From positions 46,737,359 to 46,801,358 of the forward strand of contig CM046004.1 of NCBI GenBank assembly GCA_025175895.1: 64,000 bases of DNA, given 5' to 3'. Below, in pieces: positions 1-11,299 of the stretch. The translations under genes and the position numbers were made by a program. Origin of the DNA: Wurfbainia villosa. Its lineage: Eukaryota > Streptophyta > Magnoliopsida > Zingiberales > Zingiberaceae. The notes beneath the pieces are model-generated. The model was not told the origin of the DNA. It ran no database searches and saw only the letters and a program-made list of their open reading frames with translations. Numbering within the stretch: the first letter of the stretch is position 1; each line of letters begins with the position of its first letter.

Positions 1-1331
1 ACATACAAATGCATCATCAAAGTGAGTATACATATAGACTGTATTTGTATGTATACTGATCACCATCATCCATGTATATATATATACAAGCATGTATGTA
101 TATATATATACCAATATGCAAAACACCATATGATACAGCAATTCAGCATGCATGGTCATGCCTGCTCACCCTTACTCGCTACCACGATCCCAGTGTGGCC
201 TAGGTGGCATGCCATGACAACTGTCCCAACTCACACCAACCACTGCTATAGAGTGGTCGAGTGGGCAATATGATCAAGTAGCATATGAGCGTAAAGAGCT
301 CGCTACGCAACGGGGGTCCCTGCTGCTGGCCACTCCGACTGACACTACCAATGAGTGGTTGAGTGTCACGCACCCAAGACAACAACATGAAACTCCAACT
401 ACCATCGTCTATAATGGTAGAGTGTGGCACAACAAATGCTCATCCCTCACACCAATTACTCCTCTAGGAATAACCTGGGAGGCAAGATGATTGACGAATC
501 TCTCAACCCCAAGGGAGACGATGTCATCAGTATGCATGCAATGACATGAAGGTACTTTCTCACATACAGACATCTACCATAGACTCTCTGTTCAACCGAG
601 AGTCACACCCATTTGATCAGTACACTCTCTATCCTGTAGAGAGTCGTACTCATCTGATCATGGCAAGCTAGGACCATCGGTCCGTAGCGACACACTATCC
701 ATGACTCACCTGACAATTTACACAATACATGGTTGGTAAATAAGTGTGCAACCTACAAGTATGGAATAAGTCCTACATTTAGGGCATTACCTACCCACAG
801 ATGACCTTTTTTCCCTAATTTGCAAATTAGGTCATCATCCGTACTCTAACATCTAAACCCTACTAAACATTTAGACCTACTTACCTCACATCTGTAACTA
901 CTAAATCATGATATCGAATATGTGATTTCAACAATTGAGCATATATATATATATCCAACGATAAGTATCAAGCATACGATAATCAGAGCAAGGTCAAGAT
1001 AATATGAACACCTAACATGCTCATATCTACGACTAAATCTGAAAACCATTACATCTACCTAACTAGGGTAGAAAATTACCTACCTGCTATCAATGCTCGT
1101 AGTAATAGAGTCCTCACGTCTGCGGACCCGTATCGTACCCACGTTCTGTAAATTTCAAACATTGTGGTCAATTACAATCAAATCCAAGCACACGACAATA
1201 TATAAATTCTCTATTCTATCGTTTCTATATTCACGTCCCTTTATCGAATACGAATTAGAAACCCCCCACTTGTACATTTAACACCATAATTAATCGAGTT
1301 CACAAATCCACTCGCAACATAAATAGGGCTT
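1..1331. other. Unassigned sequence, possibly outer part of gypsy LTR
   Basis: No convincing coding region is visible. The stretch is continuous with the gypsy LTR segment that starts at 1332, and no TG...CA boundary is evident, so it may be the outer part of that minus-strand LTR. The second gypsy LTR copy (from 23788) lacks the matching part, so homology cannot settle it. AT-rich dinucleotide runs occur near 70-115 and 940-955, and a hairpin pair at 582-660. Confidence 0.4.
582..660. repeat. Tandem pair of short hairpins
   Basis: Two diverged copies of about 38 bp lie side by side. Each has a 7-bp stem: GACTCTC pairs with GAGAGTC (582-604), and ACTCTCT pairs with AGAGAGT (623-643). Each is followed by a similar tail ending in TGATCA. 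The function is unknown. Confidence 0.45.
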
Positions 1332-1981
1332 CACCCCAGCGCACTCTACTACCATTTATTCATACATATATAAAATCTGACAACCCTACATGATCACACC
1401 TCAACTCGCAGCCGATCACAGCCCATGAACAACTACATTGACACCCATAGACCCGTTTATGGCTCACTCACAACCTACCAAAACATCACCTCACTGCCCC
1501 CTTTTTAGACCAAGATCAACCTTATTCACAACCAACAACTATAGCTCTAATACAAGGCATAAATAGCACATCACAACCGTTCACAACAAGGTCTACACCG
1601 AACTTATCCCCCCTTAATTCTAGCCGCACAGTCGACACATCCTATTCATAGTCGTTTGACCATTCACAACTCACACAGACCCATTCACAGCACATCACAG
1701 CCAACATCCCTCACATCCCGTTCAACACTTCACAACCAACCCATAGCCATCTCCACATGCAATCTTTACAGTAAGAAATTCATAGAACAAAAAGGAGAAT
1801 TATTCTTCCTTACCATATGTTGAACCCCGTCGGCAGCAAAGTCCCCAACAATCGGCAGCCACCCCTTTTCCAGATTCCACCGTCTGTTGAAACCTACCAC
1901 TGCCCAAACTAAATCGAGCTCAACGAGGGAGAAAAATAACACATCTTGGAGTCAATTTTGTCCACGGTAGGGAGGGGATAA
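1332..1981 (-). repeat. Ty3/gypsy 3' LTR, first segment
   Basis: This segment aligns end to end with 23788-24437, and its continuation at 9000-9570 aligns with 24438-24794. The two halves are therefore one LTR split by copia element A. On the plus strand it is rich in C and A with many TCACAAC/CACAGCC words. It belongs to the minus-strand gypsy element whose pol lies at 9659-12446. Confidence 0.75.
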
Positions 1982-2925
1982 TGTTGGAATGTATACTGAA
2001 AGCCTAGCTCTTTTTGTATGAACATTTTATTTTGAAATAAGAATCACATGATCATTGTTTGCACTTTATATATTTATTATATGTGTGTGCATATTGTCTA
2101 ATATTTTACATTGTAGATAACATGGTGCTTGGTGTGGCACAGAAGATCATGTTATCAGTCCCTTGTAAAATATAAGTAGAGGCACACAACCAAGATGGTT
2201 TTGGACAAACCATTGGCATGGTTATAGTGTAGCTTGGTATTGTTTTATCTTGAACATAGAGTTACACTAGTACACTTAGGTGTATTGAGCAGGACCGACA
2301 TAGAGGTGAATCAATTTAGTGCTGACTACATAATCGAATTGGACCTCGGATATTATGTTGTACATGCTCTTAATCCCGATATAATAACGGGCACATGTAC
2401 ATAGTATTTATTTCTTTGATTTACCAGTGGGTGAGATTTAGATGGATTAAATCAATATGCCCGGTAAGTTGGGAAATAATATTATTTACATGGTGTGTCA
2501 TTGATTATAGGAGGAAACCGTGTCCTATATATTAGGTTGATGATGTCCCCTTGAGGAGCTCATAAGGTTCATCATGTAAACCCAGCTGGTTGACTTAGTC
2601 AACATGATGATAAGGTTGAGTGGTACTACTCAAGGAATTAGATGTTAATTAATTGATGGTCAGTAAATCAATTAATTGACGGACATTCGATATCTTAAAC
2701 ACGGGGAGATTAATGTACAAATAATATATGGATCCCATATTAATTTATGGGGGTTGGTGAGGTAGTTCAATGATGATCCTCTAGTGGAATGGAACATCAT
2801 TGATGGATCAAGTTTGTGTGGTTCTGATCCATCGGGTGGCCAAGACCCAACTCCTCCTTATGGTCCCTATCGTAGCCTAATATAATCCTTGTGAAGTCTA
2901 GATCCAAGAATGTAAAACAAAACCT

Positions 2926-3290
2926 AGAACCAATGGTTGGGTTAAATCCATAGATCCGATGGTTGGGATGAAACCCTAGAACCAACGGGTGGATTGAATC
3001 CATAGATCCGATGGTTGGGATGAAATCCTAGATCCGTCAGATGGGATTAAATCCCTAGATCCGACGGTTGGGATTAAATCCCTAGATCCAACGGTTGGGA
3101 TAAAACCCTAGATCCGACGGTTGGGATGAAATCCTTGATCCGACGGTTGGGATGAAATCCTAGATCCTACGGTTGGGATGAAATCCTAGATCCGACGGTT
3201 GGGATAAAACCCTAGATCCGACGGTGGAGATTAAATCCCTAGATCCGACGGTGGAGATTAAATCCCTAGATCCGACGGTGGAGATTAAAG
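2926..3290 (+). repeat. Intra-LTR minisatellite, about 14 units of 26-27 bp
   Basis: The unit is close to ATCCGACGGTTGGGATGAAA followed by (T)CCCTAG. About 14 units can be counted, with the last three switching GGTTGGGAT to GGTGGAGAT. The array ends about 145 bp upstream of the TATA box. Confidence 0.9.
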
Positions 3291-3435
3291 GAGGCCTAAG
3301 CCTAATTCTATAGTTATGGTTTGGCGCATCCATGTGTTGGGCGGCAACAAATCCTAGAGGAGATAAGGTTATTTGGGCGGCAAGAAAATAGCGATTAGTT
3401 CCTATATTTTAGGCTAACCAACTTTCTCCTAAATT

Positions 3436-3444
3436 CTATAAATA
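3436..3444 (+). promoter_or_regulatory. TATA box of A-family LTR
   Basis: CTATAAATA lies downstream of the minisatellite, and the same position is conserved in B (13676, 22986), C (25609-25617, minus) and G (58775). It is the likely core promoter and marks the U3/R boundary as being shortly downstream. Confidence 0.7.
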
Positions 3445-4299
3445 AGGGCTTAGGCATTGGGAGAAAACATGATTTTTAGATTAGAGAATTAGGGTTTGGC
3501 TCATCCAAGTTTTGGGTGGCTAAGAAGTGGGCGGCAAGGTTATTGTTCTCCCTAGGTTTTGGTCGGCGCCCCTCTTCTTCTCCTCCTCTCTTGGCCGGTT
3601 CTCTTCTTCCTCCTCTCTTGCTCCTTGGTGGCCGGTGGCTCTCCAACTATTGGTGGCCGGTGCTTCTCCAACATCTAGGTGGCCGGCGGCAACAATACAA
3701 CTAGTTGGCCGGCGCTCATCCAATCGTTCCTTGGCCGGCGGTTGCATCAAACTCTCTTGTTTGGTGGTCGGTTCTAGAAAGGAAAGGTTTCGTTGGTTCT
3801 TCTCTTTGTTCGCAGCGGACAAGGAAGAGAAGAACGTGATCTAGAAGGCTTCTACTCATGGAGGATCTTCGTCCACACGTCGTCCACGAGAAGGATAGGA
3901 CATACGGTAGAAGATCGTAAGGTATAAAGTTTTATAACTTTAATTTCAGATCTGAGCATGTTCTTATATATGATGATTATGCATGTGTGTGTATGAATAT
4001 ATATTGTATAATCATGGACCCCGAAGACAAACACAAAAACCGGCGATCCGTCCGTCGTCTCTTCCGCGGCTAACCAACTAGAAGAGTTGTGTTGCTTGAA
4101 CAACTAGTTTGTTCAAGCGACCACTCGAGTTGTTAGCACGACGACGAAATGGTGTCGTTAAGGAAGCTCATCCCATCCGGATTAATCCTTTCATTAGTGA
4201 AAATTTTAATCCGGGGACATGGGAGCCAATGAGCCTCCGAAGCGACTTCCATCAAAATAGAGGAGGATCTCCCACTTATACTAAAAGACTATGTCGTCA

Positions 4300-4839
4300 T
4301 CACTCTGCCATACATCTGATCCCTATGTCCTCCACATGCCTATCAAACGCTTTCGCTGGAAGGGCCTTAGTTAATGGATCCGCCAGGTTATCCTCTGATG
4401 CAATCTTGGCGACAGCAACTTCTCCTCGCTTTACGATTTCTCGTATGAGGTGGTACTTGCGCTCTATGTGTTTACTTGCCTTATGGGCTCGTGGTTCCTT
4501 CGAGTTTGCAACTGCACCACTGTTATCACAATAAATTGTGATAGTTCTGGGCAAACCAGGAATCACATCCAAGTCCATCAAGAAGTTCCTGAGCCATACA
4601 ACTTCCTTGGCTGCCTCAGAGGCTGCCACATACTCAGCTTCCATGGTAGAGTCCGCCACGCATTTCTGCTTGACACTCCTCCATACTATGGCTCCACATC
4701 CAAAATAAAACACAAACCCCGAGGTAGACTTACTCTTGTCCCTATCTGATTGGAAATCCGAATCCGTGTAACCCACAGGGACTAATTGATCTGCCCGGTA
4801 AACCAGCATATAATCCCTAGTCCTTCTCAGGTACTTCAA
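4300..4839 (-). pseudogene. Copia RNase H fragment (element A)
   Basis: This is the C-terminal RNase H of the copia polyprotein, which degrades the RNA strand during reverse transcription. The 179 residues carry the family blocks GYTDSD, STMEAEY, YCDNSGA and the tail ADPLTKALP, and end with a natural stop (MAE-stop). It is separated from the upstream RT piece by a frameshift near 4840-4885, where the segment for QSNPGQGHW is garbled. The acidic residues expected for catalysis are present, but without an intact polyprotein it is not functional. Confidence 0.85.
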
Positions 4840-4885
4840 TATATGCTTTACTGCAGTCCAATGTCCTCGGGATTACTCGATATCG

Positions 4886-6631
4886 CTAACCATGCCCACG
4901 GCAGCGAGATATCCAGTCTAAATACATAGCATAGCATACATAAGGCTTCCGCCAAGCATAAGGAACCGCCTTCATGTCCTCTATCTCCTTTGATGTTTTG
5001 GGACACATCTCTTTAGATAAAGGAACTCCATGCCTAAAAGGTAGAAAACCTTTCTTGGAGTTCTGCATGCTAAAATGAGCAAGGATAGTGTCAATATATG
5101 AAGCTTGAGATAAGCACAACATCCTTTTCTTGCGATCCCTTAAAACTTTGATCCCAAGGATGTGTCCTACTTCTCCCAAGTCCTTCATGTCAAACTGTTT
5201 GGACAACCATACCCTTACGTCTGATAACACTTTGATATTGTTGCCAACTAACAAAATGTCATCTACGTATAGTACAAGAAACAACACTACGTTTCCGTCA
5301 CATCTCTTGTATACACAAGGTTAATCCGGACTTTGAATAAATCCATATGACTGGATTACCTCATCAAAGCGGATGTTCCAAGATCTAGAAGCTTGCTTCA
5401 ATCCATAAATGGACCGATTAAGCTTACATACAAGATGCTCTTTGCCTTTAGCAATGAATCCCTCTGGTTGCCGCATATAGATGTTCTCCTCAAGACTTCC
5501 GTTAAGGAAAGCTGTCTTGACATTCATCTGCCATATCTCATAATCCATATGAGCAGGTATAGATAAGAGAATCCGGATAGACTTAAGCATAGCTACCGGC
5601 GAAAAAGTCTCCTCATAATCAATGCCCTCTTTCTGAGTATACCCTTTCGCAATAAGCCTAGCTTTGAAGGTCTCAACCTTCCCGTCTACTCCTCTCTTTC
5701 ACTTGTAGATCCACTTGCATCCAATGGTTTTTACACCATTGGGTGGTTCTACTAGCTCCCAGACCTGATTAGAATCCATAGATTCTATCTCTGAATTCAT
5801 CGCACTTTGCCAAGATGCTGCATCTCTATCTTGGAGTGCCTCATCATATGTCCAGGGATCAGGTTCATGTTCTCCAGGGACTAAGTCCGAAGACTCTTCC
5901 AAAAACATGAATCTGTCGGGTTGTCTAACAACTCTCCCACTATGACAAGGTGCCTCCTGCGTATGCTCTGTGACACGCGGTGCAGTGACTTGTGGTGTGT
6001 CCTCTTGTACCGGTGGTACTGAAGTTGGGACTTCCCCTGTCAACTCCTCAAGAACAATCCTACTCGTGGGCTTGTGGTTCATCACATAGTCCTCCTCTAG
6101 AAATCTGGCATTCGTACTCACGATCACCTTCTGATCTCTAGGACTATAGAATAAACCACCCTTCGTTCCCTTAGGGTAGCCAACAAACAAGCGCACTTCT
6201 GTACGAGATTCCAACTTACCAGCATCTCCCTTCAGCACATGTGCTGGACTCCCCCATATCCGAATATGTCTCAGACTAGGCTTTCGCCCAGTCCACAATT
6301 CTACAGGGGTAGAAGGTACTGATTTAGATGGAACCAAGTTCAGAGTGTACATTGCCGTATCCAGTGCATACCCCCAGAACGAAATAGGTAACTCAGAATA
6401 ACTCATCATCGATCTCACCATCTCCATAAGAGTCATATTCCTTCGCTCTGCTACACCATTCTGCTGGGGTGTGCCAGGTGCAGACAATTGGGATTGAATC
6501 CCAGCCTCTGATAAGTAACTCCTAAACTCTCCCAAGAGGTATTCGCCACCACGATCAGATCGTAGTGTCTTGATACTTTTACCTTGACGGTTCTCCACAT
6601 CAGCCTTGAATTCTTTGAACTCACAAAGCAT
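4886..6631 (-). pseudogene. Copia integrase C-terminus to reverse transcriptase (element A)
   Basis: One minus-strand reading frame runs from 6631 to 4886, interrupted by a stop near 5699 (after KWIYK, where other copies have Arg) and one near 5323. Order: end of the integrase core (LRSDRGGEYL and NGVAERRN hold the second Asp and the Glu of the DDE triad), the linker GKLESRTEVRLFVGYP, then RT with KWIYK, QMNVKTAFLNG and the catalytic YVDD near 5257. Compared with B and C the protein is nearly colinear, so decay is mostly point mutation. It lost its frame relative to the upstream integrase piece near 6625. Confidence 0.88.
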
Positions 6632-7031
6632 TGACGCGCATCAAGTAAATGTATCCATATCTTGAATAATCGTCTATAAAGGAGATGAAATATTCAAAAC
6701 CACCTCTTGCCTGGATAGACATAGGACCGCACAAATCAGAATGAACCAATTCTAACACATCTTTGGCTCTATACCCCTTGGCCTTGAAAGGCCTCTTGGT
6801 CATTTTACCTTCCAAGCAAGATTCGCAGGTTGGGAGATCCTCCACCACTAATGAACCCAAAGATCCATCAGCTATCAACCTTTGAATTCTGCTTAGGTTA
6901 ATATGACCAAGCCTTAGATGCCAAAGATATGTTTGGTTCATTTGCGAAGGTTCTTTTCTCTTATTAGACTTAGAAGATGAGTTATTCACTTCTATATGCA
7001 TCGTGGGAGCTTTTGGTTCAAGAGTATACAA
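6621..7031 (-). pseudogene. Copia GAG-pre-integrase and integrase N-part (element A)
   Basis: The HHCC zinc region reads HLRLGHIN ... CESC, followed by LVHSDLCGPM, which holds the first catalytic Asp of the integrase, and DDYSRYGYIYLM. The frame then breaks: about a dozen residues present in B and C (RRKSECFDRF) are missing before FKEFK. A second frameshift near 7025 separates it from the protease piece. Confidence 0.85.
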
Positions 7032-7741
7032 ACCAATGTACTGAGCAGATAATCTCTCTATTTCTTTTATAACAACTCACATTAAAAGAAACAGAATATC
7101 CATCCATAAACAATTTAGAAACCGAAATCAAATTCTTTCTAAATGTAGGTACATAAAGACAATTTCTCAAAACAAAAACTTTATTTCTATCAAACGATAA
7201 ATAAACGTCTCTCACTGCAATAGCCGCTACCTTAGTAGCATTGCCCATGTAGACGGTAATCTCTCCCTCAGCTAGTCATCGGGTTTCCTGGAACCCCTAC
7301 AAAGAATTGCAGACATAATCAGTGGCTCCCGTATCTACACACAGTAGAGATAACACCACTAAACATGTTTCAACGACTAAGGCAGAAGATATACCTTTGT
7401 TCTGCTTTAGGAAGGGGAAGTCTTTCTTCCCATGTCCAGTCTGTCTACAAGTGAAGTACTTGCCTTTCGGCTTCTTCTCTCCCTAATATCCTCCCACCAC
7501 CTTTGCTCTACCTTGTTTCTTCTTCTTCTTGCCTTCTACCAGAAGTAGAAACCTTTGAGCAACCATGGCTTTTCTGCCTTGCACCGATTCTGTATCAAAA
7601 GTTCCTTTTCCCGTAATCATCTGCAGCCTAGGAGGACACTCATCGAGTTAAGACACTATCCATATTTCTTTTCCAATCATTATTGTTTGGGGACAGTAAG
7701 TTTGTTTCCTTTAGTACCAAAGTAAGTGGATTGAAAGACAT
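7018..7741 (-). pseudogene. Copia gag remnant and protease (element A)
   Basis: The gag start codon is at 7741-7739 (MSFNPL, matching MAFNPL in B and C). After about 30 codons the frame is lost and roughly 480 bp of the gag core present in B and C is missing. The sequence resumes near 7620 with the lysine-rich tail and a zinc knuckle whose first Cys is Tyr (YFTC instead of CFTC). The protease motif DTGATD is readable near 7335 in another frame, then the chain GNATKVAAIAV continues to 7018. The element cannot make a capsid. Confidence 0.8.
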
Positions 7742-8781
7742 TTGAAAATCCTAAGAATCACAATGATCAAAATATTAGATTTCAAATATTATTGATTCCT
7801 CAAAACAATAAAATCCCGAAATCAACCAACACCTCATATCACCGAGAATATCGCATGCCACGCTGTGTGGACGTATACGAATTCTACATTTGTAAGAGGA
7901 GGTTTTACCCATTAATTTTATTATCTTGTCAACCTTACTTTTTGACAAATAAAATTAATAGTTGGTTCCTCTTTGGCCCTACAAATAAAAGCAGTGACTC
8001 CGATGGGGAGGATACTTTTATTTGCATCTAAGTGTGCACCATTACACGATACTAAGGGAATTATTTCGGATTATGTGCCTTACCGCTGTGGAAGTACACA
8101 CGCTCCTAAATAATTTCCTATAACCATTATTTGACCTAGTGATCCGCAAACAAACCCATCCGATGGGGAGGAAGGCACTCAAATCCAATGCGCAAGTTTG
8201 TTGCATCACACGTCAAATTGTAATGGAGGCCGCGGGAATTAATTAAAATATCCCTCTCCCACTTAGTAAATTGCAATTGAGGAATTTTAAAATACACACA
8301 ACATGCATATAAAACAAATAAGCAATAAATATGGAAAAAATAGAATTTTTTCCAACTATTATGGCATTGTCCTCCAATATGCATCCCGTCGTGTCCACCT
8401 CGTCCGCTCCATCTTTTCCCGTGCGCAAGTCACCAAAGAGTTCTGAGCCGAGATAAATCATTTTATTTACATCCATCGATCCTATACTCCATGAAGGAGT
8501 GTACAAATAATCTAGATCGAAAGTAAACTATAATGATCGGCTAAACAATGTCGTATTTAATTACAAAAATTAAATACTAATCTAGCCTCGTCAACCCCGA
8601 GGATTCAAATAATAAATTTTTACACACATCCATTCACATACACACACATGGCCATAATAGTCGGATCTTATGCCTGCAACCAAAGAGTTTAAACTACGCA
8701 TATCCTACTATTATCTGGCACATATAATATATGAAAAATGCATAAAAAAATAATCGAATCCTAAACACACAAAACCGGAAA
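7742..8781 (-). other. Untranslated leader of element A
   Basis: This 1.04-kb non-coding leader lies between the PBS and gag and is colinear with the leaders of B, C and G. It contains three CCCCATCGG-type motifs (minus strand, near 7998, 8080 and 8160, the middle one decayed) and a TAAGTGGGAGAGGG tract at 8252-8265. It ends TTCTTAGG just before the gag start. Confidence 0.75.
8252..8265 (-). other. Polypurine-tract look-alike in leader (A)
   Basis: TAAGTGGGAGAGGG on the minus strand. It shares TAAGTGGGAGA with the true polypurine tract next to the 3' LTR, and is found at the same leader position in B, C and G. Confidence 0.6.
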
Positions 8782-8798
8782 CCGTGGCTCTGATACCA
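8782..8798 (-). other. Primer binding site (A)
   Basis: On the minus strand it reads TGGTATCAGAGCCACGG, complementary to the 3' end of initiator tRNA-Met, two bases inside the LTR end at 8801. It fixes the body orientation as minus. Confidence 0.9.
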
Positions 8799-8800
8799 AT

Positions 8801-8993
8801 TGATGGAAGTCGCTTCGGAGGCTCATTGGCTCCCATGTCCCCGGATTAAAATTTTCACTAATGAAAGGATTAATCCGGATGGGATGAGCTTCCTTAACGA
8901 CACCATTCACAAGGATTATGTTAGGCTACGATAGGGACCATAAGGAGGAATTGGGGCTTGGCCACCCGATGGATCGGAACCACACAAACTTGA
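8801..8993 (-). repeat. Deleted 5' LTR remnant of element A
   Basis: On the minus strand this is the end of the LTR. Bases 8801-8907 match the last ~107 bp of the left LTR essentially without change. At 8907/8908 about 1.25 kb is deleted, and 8908-8993 is an LTR piece from upstream of the minisatellite. The first part of the LTR is missing. Confidence 0.8.
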
Positions 8994-8999
8994 GACTCT

Positions 9000-9570
9000 T
9001 GATCAACCTATCCTCGACACTGGTCGACAGAGGATATCAGCAACTTGAGACAGAAAGACCCGAAGGTGGCTTGCTCCGATAGCGCTTGAGAAGTTTGCCT
9101 CCTGATCGACCTATTGCTGCCCCAAATTCCCAACCACGCATGTCGACACATCCTGTTGGGATGCGGTGGAGACGAAGGGCAGAGAGATCGTGGGAGAGGC
9201 AAGGGAGATTGAGATCCATCTGGGTGCAGTGGAGAAAAGAAATTAAAGGGATGTTTTGGCTGGGAAAAACGTTCGGTGAATTCGGCGAGGAGTCGGCGAC
9301 GGCTGAAACGTTTGGGCGGAGAAATCGCATGCAAAAGAAAACGCCGAACGAACCCGGGTAGGATTTTTCTCTGGGTTTTTAACGAGTTATTGAGTTGAGT
9401 TTTAAATCCAATAATCCATTAACCCTATATTCAATTAAACCTAGGTTAATTTAACCCCAAGCTCCATTAACTAACCCATATGATATATCTAGGTTAGGTT
9501 TAAGAAATTTCTAACCCAGCATCACCAACCAAAAATTAATTAATTATTTTTTTTTCTATGGTATTTTACA
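9000..9570 (-). repeat. Ty3/gypsy 3' LTR, second segment
   Basis: On the minus strand the LTR starts TGTAAAATACC at 9570, directly after the polypurine tract. Bases 9000 to about 9420 match 24438-24794. The LTR continues beyond element A at 1981. Confidence 0.75.
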
Positions 9571-9583
9571 CTCTCCCCCACTT
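9571..9583 (-). other. Gypsy polypurine tract
   Basis: AAGTGGGGGAGAG on the minus strand abuts the TG of the 3' LTR. It is the primer for plus-strand DNA synthesis. Confidence 0.75.
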
Positions 9584-9658
9584 ATTAAAATTTTGTCCCC
9601 AAATTTCGCACTTAAATGCAAAAATTTGACCAAATTTATTCCAAAATAATCACATACC

Positions 9659-10168
9659 TTAAACAAACAGATGAGGGTATCGAGCTCGGATAGTATCTTT
9701 CAGCTCACATGTAGCCTCCTCATCCGTATGATGCTGCCATCCTACTTTTATGAGTCGGATGGTTTTGTTCCGCAACTGCAGCTCCTTGCGACCCATAATC
9801 CGCACCGGAGTCTCCTTGTAAGTCGCATTCGCCTGGAGTGATATCGGAACCTCTTTCACAACATGGTCAGATCGTGGCACATATTTTCGCAGCATGAATA
9901 CATGGAATACGTTGTGAACACCCGCTAGTGTCGGAGGTAAGGCCAACCGATAAGCTACACATCCGATCCGCTCCAATATCTCAAATGGACCAATGTAGCA
10001 TGGAGCTAATTTTCCGTTCAACCCAAATCTCTTTACTCCTTTGGTGGGTGACACTTGTAGGAATACATGGTCCCCGAAAGAGAATTCTAGAAGCCTTTGC
10101 CTCTGGTCCGCATAACTCTTCTGTCGATCCTGTGCCTCAGATAACCGTCGTCTGATCACTCGTACCAA
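9659..10168 (-). pseudogene. Gypsy integrase C-terminus with chromodomain-like tail
   Basis: 169 residues. The start (QKSYADQRQR, FGDHVFL) is the usual integrase C-terminal GPY-type region, with the block GPFEILERIG and VFHVFMLRKYVP. The tail (PVRIMGRKELQLRNK, IKVGWQHH, EEATCELKD, YPHLF) resembles the chromodomain-like tail of plant chromoviruses, possibly Tekay-like. It ends with a natural stop shortly before the polypurine tract. It is in frame with the rest of pol but cut off by upstream stops. Confidence 0.82.
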
Positions 10169-11299
10169 CTCTGCATCATGCTGGATACTCTAAGGCCCCA
10201 ATATCTATCATTCTCCAACTTCCTCCCATAACATAGGAGATCTGCAGGGTCTGCCGTATAATGCCACGAATGGAGCCATTTGGATAGAAGAGTGGTAGTT
10301 GTTGTTCTAGGCAAACTCCACTAAAGGAATGTGATCCCCCCAACTACCATCGAAATCCATGACACAAGATCTCAATAGATCCTCCAGAGTCTGAATGGTA
10401 CGTTCGGACTGTCCGTCTATCTGCGAATGAAAGGTTGTACTGAGTCAAAGCTTTGTGCCCATGGCCTACTGCAAACTCTGCCAGAATCGCGAAGTAAATC
10501 AAGGATCTCTATCAGATATGATACTCAATGGTACACCATGCAATATGATGATCTCTCGGTAGTATAATTCCGCTAGACGATCCAATGAGTCTGTCTCATG
10601 AATCAGAAGGAAGTGAGCTAATTTGGTTAATCGATCCACGATCACCCAAATCACATCATGTCCTTTACGGGTTCTGGGTAATCTCGTAACAAAATCCATT
10701 GTGATATTTTCCCAATTCCATTCCGGGATCGGAATTTCCTGAAGTAAGCCTGCAGGTTTCTGATGTTCAGCCTTCACTTGCTGGCATACTAGACATCGTG
10801 CCACAAAGTCTGCAATATCCCATTTCATACCGTTCCACCAGTATAAACGCTTCAAATATCGGTACATCAGAGTACCACCAGGATGTATAGCAAATCTCGA
10901 CTGATGTGCTTCCTGTAGCAATTCTTCCTTAACCGGGTGCATGTCCAGAACACATAGTCATCCTCAGAAATAAAGTACACCATTCTCGTCACTCGAGAAA
11001 TCAATCTGACGTTCTAAGTCTATCGTGCTGCTCAAGAATTGCAGATGTTGGTCACTGACTTGTGCTTCCTTGATCATCTCAGCAATAGTGGAATGGGCAA
11101 CCATAGAAACTAATATCCCCTGGGATGTTTGACTGTGTCCAGATAATCCCAACTCTGAGAACTGTCGAACTAGATCAGTAACCGCTGTCAGATGACTGGC
11201 CAGAACTCCATGAGACTTCCTGCTCAGCGCATTTGCTACTACATTAGCCTTTCTCGGATGATACTGGATGGTGCAGTCATAATCCTTTAGATATTCTAT
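10169..11299 (-). pseudogene. Gypsy integrase core and RNase H/integrase linker
   Basis: It is in the same frame as the RT and the C-terminus, with several nonsense codons and no frameshift. Visible are the zinc region (HQSRFAIHPGG ... CLVCQ), WNWENITMDF with the first catalytic Asp, and SDRDP with the second Asp followed by a stop where Arg is expected (CGA to TGA type). The DGQSERT block with the catalytic Glu is readable near 10420. Stops at the RNase H end (Trp to TGA near 11297) and near 10964 (two Arg to TGA) also look like C-to-T or G-to-A decay. Confidence 0.82.

Larger units (their letters stand above)
1982..4255 (+). repeat. Complete LTR of element A, inverted relative to its body
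   Basis: It starts TGTTGGAATGTATACTG and ends CTTCCATCA, 2274 bp. It matches the B LTRs throughout: U3, minisatellite, TATA box, GGCCGG-rich transcribed part, and the end that says GGGGACATGGGAGCC. The expected orientation for this minus-strand element would be minus. The observed one is plus. Confidence 0.9.
1982..8993 (-). mobile_element. Rearranged Ty1/copia element A
   Basis: This is a copia element of the same family as B and C. Its body (4268-8781) is on the minus strand, with PBS at 8782-8798 and a broken 5' LTR to the right (8801-8993). The left LTR (1982-4255) is complete but on the plus strand, inverted relative to the body. Both LTRs end with the same variant, rcCGACTTCCATCA-type terminus, which differs from B and C, so they are a true pair. 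A 12-bp filler (4256-4267) separates the inverted LTR from the polypurine end of the body. The element interrupts the gypsy 3' LTR. No clean target duplication is visible: the left flank is GATAA and the right flank is altered. Confidence 0.85.

Noticed and set aside
22..273. 83-codon frame at the window start
   Set aside because: Composed of Tyr/Ile/His runs from AT-rich repeats, with no domain and no codon signal.
2926..3290. CRISPR-like array in the LTR minisatellite
   Set aside because: Units are contiguous without unique spacers, vary in sequence and sit inside a plant LTR.
3527..3844. Recurrent open frames in the GGCCGG-rich part of A, B and C LTRs (also 13792-14118 and 23102-23458)
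   Set aside because: They recur only because the LTRs are copies. They lack a real ATG in good context, differ by frameshifts between LTRs and resemble no known protein.
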